Both the position numbers and the translations under genes were made by a program. DNA of 64,000 nucleotides from Brachypterus glaber (taxonomy: Eukaryota > Arthropoda > Insecta > Coleoptera > Kateretidae), in contig OY294054.1 of NCBI GenBank assembly GCA_958510825.1, forward strand, positions 8,224,319 to 8,288,318, in the 5' to 3' direction. Below are positions 56,741-64,000 of the stretch, piece by piece. Below the pieces are notes generated by a model, which saw only the letters and a list, made by a program, of their open reading frames with translations, was not told the DNA's origin and ran no database searches. The number at the start of each line of letters is the position of its first letter. Positions within the stretch are counted from its first letter, which is position 1.

Positions 56741-57399
56741 TAAAAAGTTAATAAAATTTGTCTTTTTTCTCCTTTTTTCTTTATTAAGATAGAAACATGT
56801 TTCGAAGTGCTGTAATCACTTCATATTCAGCCCGAGACTAAAAGAAAAATATATTGTGAGACATTTACATATAACATTAGAACTTTAAAAATACAAAAAT
56901 TTGGAGAAGCTGGAAATAGAAAAAGCAGCAAAAAGGAATCCAGAGTATATCGTTAATGCAAAAATTAAGTTTGACTCCCACATTCTTCATGCGTTTATAT
57001 AAATCTCTCAAATTAGTTACCTGTACCGAAGAATTCCAATAAATACACTTAGAACAACAGTCACCACAACATAACCTCTAAATGTCAATATGCCTCTCTA
57101 GTTTAAGTATTTATTTAATTTATTCATTTCATGTTTTGTAGTCCGTATCAATATAGATACATATTTATGTTTATGCACTGTGTCCTGTGTGCAATTGTAC
57201 ATTTTTGTATATTACGTTGACAAATCTTGTTTTATTTTTGTAAGTATTTTTAAAGTTCTAATGTTATATGTAATTGTTTTACAATTAATTTTTCTTTTAG
57301 TCTCGGGCTAAAGATGAAGTTATTACAGCACTTTAAAACATGTTTACATCTTAATAAAGAAAATAGGAGAAAAAACGACTAATTTTATTAACTTTTTAC
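56741..57399. mobile_element. 659-bp foldback element M
   Basis: AAAAAGTTAATAAAATTTGTC…TTTCTTTATTAAGATAGAAA, CATGTTTCGAAGTGCTGTAA, CAGCCCGAGACTAAAAGAAA and ATATAACATTAGAACTTTAA at left are mirrored in order at right (about 57240-57399). The spacer of about 350 bp is unassigned. Confidence 0.85.
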
Positions 57400-57517
57400 T
57401 TTTATATTTTCAATATATAAAAGTATTGAAATATACATTTTTTTTTTTTTTGTTTCGATTTTTTCACTTTTCTCGACGCTTCCAAAGTTTTTAAGACTTA
57501 AGACCACGTTAAAAAAA

Positions 57518-57890
<373 letters not shown>

Positions 57891-58056
57891 CGTAACTGCT
57901 TAACTCGCTTATTTTACGTCCCAAGTAATTTTTTTGACCAAAAACTAGGGTTTTTGATTCTAAACAAAAACATAAGAAGTATTTTTTTTGCTCGGGCGTA
58001 TACTATTCGAGATATAGCGGTCTAAAGTTTTTAAATAATCTAACACATGTTTTTTT

Positions 58057-59224
58057 GGGTTTGAAATAGCGTAGGAAATTTTAACAGGTGATTCTACATG
58101 ATAAAATATGACAAAAAGTTCCTATAAACATATGTCTAAAAATGCTTCATAAGGGAGCTACGCCCCTTTGAAATTGGCTAAAAAAATCGGTTTTTATTTA
58201 ATAACTCAGGAACCCTTTAAGATATATTAACGAGCTTTTGAACCTAAATTAATCCTAATAAGGCCCATCTTTGTATGTCATTTTCACGTACTTATTTAAA
58301 ACAGGGGTGGCGAAACGGAGGGGGGCCTTATCAGTTTTTTGTCCCAAACTTTTTATGTGTAACTTTTTTGCAATTTTATTTTTGAAATATGATTCCTCAG
58401 GTCAAAATACATAAAAGAGGTACTCTTGTTGTAATACTGTAGGATTAACCGTTTTCGAGAAAAGTTCATTTGAACGTGAAATATCACGGTTCGAGGATGA
58501 AAAATTAAATACTAAAATGTCGAAAACCAAAATTTTAATGATGCAATGTTATTCTACATCAAAAACTAAGAAAAAAAGTTTCCATACATGTAGGTCGAAA
58601 AAACGCTTTTAAAGCTACCATAGCCCTTTAAAAAAGGTGCATATTTAGGAGACCATTGCTCCATTAGGATTGATTTTTGGAAGTACCTGTTTATGAGGTT
58701 TTTTTCTTAGTTTTCAATGTACATTCGCCCTGCATCATTAAAATTTTGGTTTTCAACATTTTAGTATTTAATTTTTCGTCCTCGAACCGTGGAATTTCAC
58801 CTTCAAATGAATTTTTCTCGAAAACGGTTAATCCTACAGTATTACAACAAGAGTACCTTTTTTGTGTATTTTGACCTGGGAAATTATATTTCAAAAATAA
58901 AATTGCAAAAAAGTTACACAGAAAAAAGTTTGGGACAAAAAACTGATAAGCCCCCCCCGTTTCGCACACTCCTGGTTGAAATATGTACATGAAAATAACA
59001 AATAAAAACGGACCTTGGTAGGATTAGTTGACGTGCAAAACCTCGTTGATATATCTCAAAGGGTTCCTGAGTTATTAAATAAAAACCGATTTTTTTAGCC
59101 ACTTTCAAAGGGCCGTAGCTCCCTTATGACGCATTTTTAGACATATATTTATAGGAACTTTTTGTCATTTTATCATGTAGAATCACCTGTTAAAATTTAC
59201 TACGCTATTTCATATACACCGTGT
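58057..59224. mobile_element. Foldback element A3
   Basis: Full-length relative of A1, same orientation of the centre (CCATACATGTAGGTCGAAAA … GGAAGTACCTGTTTATGAGG). The right end is intact (TTTCATATACACCGTGT). The left terminus is degraded: the usual ACAGGGTGTA is replaced by a T-run before TTTGAAATAGCGTAGG. The left arm shares with A1's left arm the variant AAGGCCCATCTTTGTATGTC, unlike both arms of A2. Short open frames are arm artefacts. Confidence 0.9.
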
Positions 59225-59240
59225 ATACCATAAGCAGTAA

Positions 59241-59575
59241 GGTTTGGTAGAATATATTTATGCGCAGAAGTGTTTAATAATACATACGAATTCACAAAAG
59301 TCTTCTGGCAAACTTAAACAAAATTACCGTGCGCAGCACGGTTTGGTGAAACATATTTATGAGCAAAAGTGTTCTGGCAAACATATACAAATATGCCATG
59401 CGCAGCAGGGTTTGGTGAAACGTATTTATGCGCAGAAGTGTTTATTAATACATGCGTGTTCTGGCAATAACAAATATAAGGATTCGCAGATATGTTTGGT
59501 AGAACATACTTCTGCGCAGAAGTGTTTGAATAGATACAAATGCCCAAAATTGTTTTGTATAAACAGTTGCTAAAG
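59241..59575. repeat. Degenerate minisatellite, four units
   Basis: GGTTTGGT(A/G)(A/G)AA.ATATTTATG and GCGCAGAAGTGTT recur from 59241, 59340, 59409 and 59493 (spacings 99, 69 and 84 bp), joined by GTTCTGGCAA and CGTGCGCAGCA-type linkers. It abuts the right end of A3. Both strands stay open for about 110 codons (59244-59573 plus, 59314-59640 minus), giving peptide repeats such as GLVKRIYAQKC. No known domain; probably non-coding. Confidence 0.75.
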
Positions 59576-59654
59576 GTAGGAGAAGGTAAAGGAAGTGTGG
59601 CATAAAGCGTGGTGTAGTTCATTTCCACTATTCTGCTCATCGAAAATATAAAAG

Positions 59655-60027
59655 TTTATATTTAATTTTGTAGTTTCCTTAAGATTTTTTTTCGATGTCT
59701 GGTTACTTTGAAATGTTTAAAAATATTTTTCATATAAAATTATTCCTTAAAAATTTTCAAGCTTTTCGTTAAATTAGGCTGTATAATTTTCTATTTCAAT
59801 AATTATTCTCAAAGTTTCCACTGATTGTAATAACATAATTGACATTTAACTAATTTGCAGAAGGCTTTGGATATTAACGTTCCCAAGTAAAATCGCTGAA
59901 GTTTGCTTAATATCTTGAGACGGAGCAAAGTTGAAATTTCGAGAAAGGTCCCGCTTTCAATACATCATCCCCACGGTCTTTGTCTCCAAGACGTTATATT
60001 ATTATCCACTGTTAAATTTGTGTTCAA
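59655..60027. repeat. Third 355-bp tandem unit, displaced
   Basis: TTGTAGTTTCCTTAAGA, TTTCGATGTCTGGTTACTTT, TATAAAATTATTCCTTAAAA and TTTGCAGAAGGCTTTGG to CCACTGTTAAATTTGTGTT parallel units 1 and 2 at 56060-56700. The break point of unit 2 (near 56705, GTAGTTTCGAG) matches the start of this unit, so about 3 kb of other repeats sits inside the array. Confidence 0.72.
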
Positions 60028-60928
60028 AGTCGTGGATTAAGAACCCCCTTGTTTGTTTTGCCTAACTTGACTGAAAACGATCGCATTAGATCAAACAAAA
60101 AGGTTTTGTATGCACGTTTAACTAAATCAAAGCGTTTGTTTTAAAGCGTTTATTTTATATCCAAATACGTTTACTTCTCATTATTTTGGCTAAATTACCA
60201 TTGGTTAATTAATTGATTTATCCATGAAAGTTCACGTAGAGTTTGTAACACTGCGTTTTCCAAAATTAAGTGTTCTATACCACAAAATTATCATTTTTTT
60301 CCTATTTTTTAACTTTTATTTAAACCAAGTGCTGCATGTTTAAAAAATAATTTCTGACAAAAAAAAATAGTATGTATGGAGTTCTAATTATTACCAAAAA
60401 CGTAAAAAGCTTTTTGGTAAAGTAGTATTTGACTAATTCCACGTCAACTAGCCCCTCGACCCGGAACTCATCTCTCCGATTTTGCTGAAATTTAGCATGT
60501 CCCCATAACTTAGTGTTTATATACCCCCATTAATTGCATTTTGCGGAAAAATCATTGAGTGCCGAGATATTAGGGTGGGTCATTTTTTGCCTTTTTCAAA
60601 ACAAAACAACCATGTAATAAATTCGTTATAACTCAACTTCTATTGAAGATAGAGACTTTATTCGTATGGATTTTAAAAGAGAATTAAATTATATTCTAGA
60701 AAAACCATTTTTACTTATCCTGACATTTGCAAAATGGCGGACCGCCATGCCAATTCGGGGAAGTTTATATTTTCTATCCCCAAAATAGCTTATCTTCGAT
60801 TTTTTTTTGTTTGTTTACTGTTTACTCGTATTTAGTGGTAGAATATCCCTATAAAATATTTTGACTTTGTTTACATATTTTTGGGATATATGGCCCATAA
60901 TGTGCGACCAGTTTTATAATAACAATAT
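60028..60928. other. Unassigned DNA, probably old repeat
   Basis: No gene. 60440-60800 holds phrases typical of dispersed insect repeats (CGATTTTGCTGAAATTTAGC, AAAATGGCGGACCGCCATG), but no termini are seen. Confidence 0.4.
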
Positions 60929-61078
60929 ACAGGGTGTACCAAAAATATAGAAACACCCTATATTTTTGGTTTAATTTACTAAACATAATTTTTCAGTTTA
61001 TTCTAAAATATATTTAGGTACTGTCCATTCTGAAGTTTTGTTTTTATTTTTTAGACAATACCAGAACCGGGGAGGGTA
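60929..61078. mobile_element. Solo foldback-type end
   Basis: ACAGGGTGTACCAAAAATATA after ATAT has the group's typical end; AAACACCCTATATTTTTGGT at 60952 is its inverted partner only about 20 bp away, making a small hairpin. No further structure is seen. Confidence 0.5.
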
Positions 61079-61114
61079 AGGGACCCTTAACACAAAATCA
61101 TAATTTGTAGCATC

Positions 61115-61124
61115 GCTGCTTCTG

Positions 61125-61157
<33 letters not shown>

Positions 61158-61158
61158 A
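61115..61158. repeat. (TGC)n array in the left arm of O
   Basis: About 12 TGC units with two early variants. The mirrored position in the right arm (about 63308-63330) has only AGCAGAAGCCATGCTGCA, so the expansion is specific to one arm. Confidence 0.9.
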
Positions 61159-61685
61159 CTATTAATGAAATGCAGAAAAAAATATTAACACAAAACCAAA
61201 CAATAAAAGTAATAAAAATCTATCCTAATTTTGTTCTGTTAATGTAGTTTCCAGGTGATTAATTTCGATGTGTCCTGTAAAAACTAAAAATAATTACTTA
61301 TTTGCTCACCACAATCATATTTTGATCTTCATTAAAACGTAAGAAAAACGTCAATACTTTTTTTTTCAATTACTTTAATATGAACATTAACATAACAAAC
61401 CTGTTATAAATTCATCTGTTTGCTAGTTCTATATTCTTTTTGCCAGTTTATACCTGTTGTTGTCAATTTCTATGTTGACATGTCATCATTGCAATGGCTA
61501 TCGTGCATTTTAATGTTTTTGAATTTTTCTTGTAATGGATTCATAAAAAAAATTGAGTTTATCTTATGTTAAAATACTTATTTCTATTTATTTTTTTGCT
61601 ACGTTACCTGTTTTTATTTTGCCCACACATCCCTCCTCTCCCTATCACATCCCTCCCCATCCCCCTCCCACCCACTCCACAGCGC

Positions 61686-61785
61686 CAAATTATGACAGAT
61701 GCAACTCGCATCAGTGAGCAGAGACTCACTCCCCCCAAATTATGACAGATGCAACTCGCATCAGTGAGCATAGACTCACTGCCCC
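61686..61785. repeat. Two 50-bp tandem copies
   Basis: CAAATTATGACAGATGCAAC through GTGAGCAGAGACTCACT begins at 61686 and again at 61736, with only about three differences. Each copy contains the hairpin AGTGAGCA.AGACTCACT. Confidence 0.92.
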
Positions 61786-61901
61786 AACTTTCAATTCAGA
61801 TTAAATATTTTTTTAGATAAATGAGCCATAGGCTGCGCCTGTCTCTTAAAGACCCAAACAAACTATTGATGATATTTTGCCCAGTTGACAAATACCATTA
61901 C

Positions 61902-61949
61902 TTTTGTTTGTTTGTTTGTTTGTTTGTTTGTTTGTTTGTTTGTTTGTTT
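61902..61949. repeat. (TTTG)n microsatellite
   Basis: About 12 TTTG units. The VCLF and TNKQ peptide repeats over it are artefacts. Confidence 0.97.
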
Positions 61950-61964
61950 ATTTTTAATTTTATC

Positions 61965-62152
61965 TACCCACCTAAACTTTGTTGGTCGTGCAAAAAATAG
62001 TGTATATACCTTAGGACTAAACCTGGCTGTTTTAGTCCCTTGCATTTCTGTTTCCCTCGCTTGCTACGCTCGCACAGGAAACATACAGCGATACTAAAAC
62101 AGCCAGTTTAGTCCCTTGGTACATAAATAACTATTTTGCACGACCAAGACTA
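61965..62152. repeat. Palindrome inside element O, with a partial second copy
   Basis: GGTCGTGCAAAAAATAGTGT…AGGACTAAACCTGGCTGTTT…TAGTCCCTTG is mirrored by ACTAAAACAGCCAGTTTAGT…AACTATTTTGCACGACCA. The left half occurs again at about 62531-62605. The loop contains CCCTCGCTTGCTACGCTCGC. Confidence 0.8.
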
Positions 62153-63356
62153 AAATTTAATTTTAATGTTTCATTTGCGGGACTAAACTTGCCGTTCTTC
62201 TACCTAGAGAAAAAATCACGACAACCTTGATAATATTGAAATATTATACATACTATGTGCTTTACTGGTACAAACATGTTTTGTAATAAATATGTGATTC
62301 AAACGAATTTACTTGATTTTAACAAAAAAATAACATTTAAATCACTTAAAATTTATCGTCTTCCCCCATTTTTTCGAACTGACGTTTGTGTCAACCAAAA
62401 CAATTAAAATCGCGATAGCCGTGAAACTGACATTTCGCGATTCACAGGTATCTTGATTAAATTAAGAAAATAAAACATCCTATTTCAGACGCATGCTTTT
62501 TAATTTTAATTTTATGTACCTACCTATGTTTGGTCGTGCAAAAAATAGTGTATATATCTTAGGACTAAACGTGGCTGTTTTAGTCCCTTGGTATATAAAT
62601 AACTATCAAAAATAATATTCATATTGAATAAATAAATGCTGAAATAATAAAAAAAAATGAAATAGATTTAACGATGCACCAAAAAAAAGCTGGCATAGGA
62701 TCAATGCCTCATATTTATCCAAGTTCAAATCATTTATTGTTTAAAAAAAATTCACCTGGTGAAACCTGCAAATATTTTTGTTTTGGGCCTAAAAAAGTAT
62801 TTTTTTCTAATTTATGTTTAACTTATAACAAAAGTAAGAGATTTTGTCAACTCAGAAAAATAAAAAAAGTAGAAATAAGTATTTTAACGATAACCCAAAA
62901 CTCTTTTTTTTTTTAAGAATCCATCACAAGAAAAAGTATAAAATTAAAATGTGTGATATCATATGCTAAAATTTATAGCTATTGAAAGCTTGATATGTCA
63001 ACATAAAAGTTGACAAAATCAGGTATAAATTGGGCAAAAAGAACACAGAACTAGCAAATAGATTAATTTATACCAGGTTTGTTAATATTAAAGTAATTGA
63101 TAAAAAAGTGTATTTACAGTTTTCTTACGTTTTAATAAAGATCAAATGCTCGTAGTGAACAAATCATTATTTTTATTTTTTACAGGACACATCGAAATAA
63201 ATCACTTAGAAATTACATTAAAAGAAGAAAATTAGGATAGATTTGTATTACTTTTATTTTTTTGGTTTAGTGTTAATAATAATTTTTGTTGCATTTCATT
63301 AATAGTCATCAGCAGAAGCCATGCTGCAAATTATAATTTTGTGTTGAGGGTTAAGC

Positions 63357-63686
63357 GCCATTAATTAAGTCGAGTGAGTGACAGCGAAGACAGACGTCGC
63401 CCAGCACATTTCTATTGAGTAAGATTATTTTAGTATATTACTAAGTTCTAACTAACATATGCTCACTTGTAAGCTTGTTTGCTAAGTATTGCAGCCCTTT
63501 TCACACTGTGGACTTAAGCCAATTCCCACGAACCGCTGAGGCTGGCGGTTTGGACTTTTTAAAGGTTCCCTGAGACCCCAACCACTAACAATTAGTGCTT
63601 AACACTACACCCCCCCCCCTCCCGGGGCCTCCTAGGCCCCCGAGAATTCTACTTCTATTTTTACTTTTCGAATTTTAAAAACCACT
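63357..63686 (+). other. Probable 5' UTR of a LINE
   Basis: From the edge of element O the base composition becomes balanced (GACAGCGAAGACAGACGTCG, GGCTGGCGGTTTGGAC). A C-run at about 63609-63618 and the palindromic CGGGGCCTCCTAGGCCCCCG precede the ORF1 start. GC-rich 5' UTRs with internal promoters are common in Jockey/I-type LINEs; no promoter motif is claimed here. Confidence 0.5.
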
Positions 63687-64000
63687 ATGGCTGATTCCCC
63701 TGAAAAACCCAATATCGACGCCACCATGGCAAATTTCCCAAATCAGCAAATGTCCGATTACCTCCAAGACCAAATTAAGGCCCAGGCAGAGCACTATAAA
63801 ACCCAGGCTGAACAACATAAAGTTCTGCTTGAATTCCTACAGTCACAACTAGCCACCGCAAATGAAACCATCAGTGGACTCCGAGAGGAAATTTCCCGCC
63901 TCTCCTCTCAAATAGGGACACTAATATCCCAAAAAGTCCAAACCCCCACTCAAGAGCTCTCCGATGCCCCCGATCATTTCGAAACGGACATGTCCGTAGT
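63687..64000 (+). CDS. LINE ORF1 (gag-like, coiled coil), 3' incomplete
   Basis: An uninterrupted frame runs from ATG at 63687 to the window end (104 complete codons), in sequence clearly richer in G and C than the surroundings. The first ATG has the context ACCACTATGG. A second, at codon 14 (63726), sits in a perfect GCCACCATGG and may be the preferred start. The N-terminus is short and polar. From about residue 22 to 78 it is strongly heptad-like and rich in Gln, Glu, Ala and Leu (QDQIKAQAEHYKTQAEQHKV, then LLEFLQSQLATANETISGL), indicating a coiled coil. ORF1 proteins of Jockey/I-type LINEs often start this way and form RNA-binding multimers; the zinc knuckles or RRM expected later would lie beyond the window. 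No stop or shift is seen, so this could be a young copy. It could instead be a host coiled-coil gene, but the UTR and repeat context favour a LINE. Confidence 0.65.
   Translation, partial: MADSPEKPNIDATMANFPNQQMSDYLQDQIKAQAEHYKTQAEQHKVLLEFLQSQLATANETISGLREEISRLSSQIGTLISQKVQTPTQELSDAPDHFETDMSV

Larger units (their letters stand above)
61079..63356. mobile_element. 2.3-kb inverted-repeat element O
   Basis: The arms are about 61079-61520 and 62945-63356. TTAACACAAAATCATAATTT is mirrored by AAATTATAATTTTGTGTTGA; GACTATTAATGAAATGCA by TGCATTTCATTAATAGTC; CAGGTGATTAATTTCGATGT then GTCCTGTAAAA by TTTTACAGGACACATCGAAA; TTGATCTTCATTAAAACGTA by ACGTTTTAATAAAGATCAAA. The interior contains a polypyrimidine stretch, a 50-bp duplication, a TTTG array and a smaller palindrome. 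The plus-strand frame 62674-62916 shows no recognised domain. No transposase is visible. Confidence 0.8.

Noticed and set aside
59241..59575. CRISPR array or regulated repeat locus
   Set aside because: Units vary in length and sequence and there are no unique spacers; the context is a eukaryotic repeat landscape.

Overview
The window looks like gene-poor, AT-rich nuclear DNA of an arthropod, most likely an insect. The evidence is the density of decayed transposons of families typical of insects: a Penelope-like element with a GIY-YIG domain, several non-LTR retrotransposon relics, hAT-type and TTAA-flanked MITEs, a short-TIR element with an 8-bp target duplication, and a helix-turn-helix of the kind found in insect IS630/mariner-like transposases. 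The order cannot be fixed by eye. I see no convincing host protein-coding exon, tRNA, rRNA or snRNA gene. Nearly every open frame listed by a six-frame scan is a microsatellite, an inverted-repeat arm or a transposon relic. Two 200-base runs of N (1447-1646 and 32563-32762) are assembly gaps.

Layout. 1-1446: 3' part of a Penelope-like element on the minus strand (frameshifted GIY-YIG domain, then a decayed hammerhead-like motif). 2430-10034: five long-inverted-repeat ('foldback') elements or fragments, most with ends like TATACAGGGTG or TATACACGGTG. 10252-12350: a LINE tail, a foldback fragment split by a 267-bp hAT-type MITE with an 8-bp target duplication, and an AAGT array. 13555-18887: a 1.4-kb palindrome next to a LINE C-terminal relic, then a foldback element split by a LINE carrying endonuclease and reverse transcriptase relics. 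19243-25947: MITEs, a tandem array of about 380-440-bp units with an insertion, a TTCTG array, two palindromic elements and a cluster of TTCGCA motifs in mirrored orientation. 27128-31910: further foldbacks. 33130-35960: degenerate tandem arrays. 36402-39881: hAT-like ends, two TTAA-flanked MITEs and foldback elements, one of which (37567-38555) holds a short HTH reading frame. 43081-47729: palindromic elements, including the best-preserved 1.18-kb foldback (45617-46791). 48261-55806: a GAA-tailed repeat pair in opposite orientation, a LINE C-terminal zinc-knuckle relic, tandem arrays, and a 1063-bp element with a perfect 8-bp target duplication. 56060-60027: a tandem repeat interrupted by a stack of other repeats. 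61079-63356: a 2.3-kb inverted-repeat element. 63357-64000: the 5' end of a GC-rich LINE whose ORF1 runs off the window.

How it fits together. The window is a layered record of insertions; no gene set acts as a pathway. The main theme is a group of elements with long, closely matching arms and shared terminal and internal modules. They insert at TA-rich targets, sometimes in or beside AT microsatellites, and some survive as single arms. The strongest clues to mobilisation are the HTH relic inside one element and an apparent pre-insertion site for that same element elsewhere in the window. All family names come from motif recognition by eye, not from a database search.
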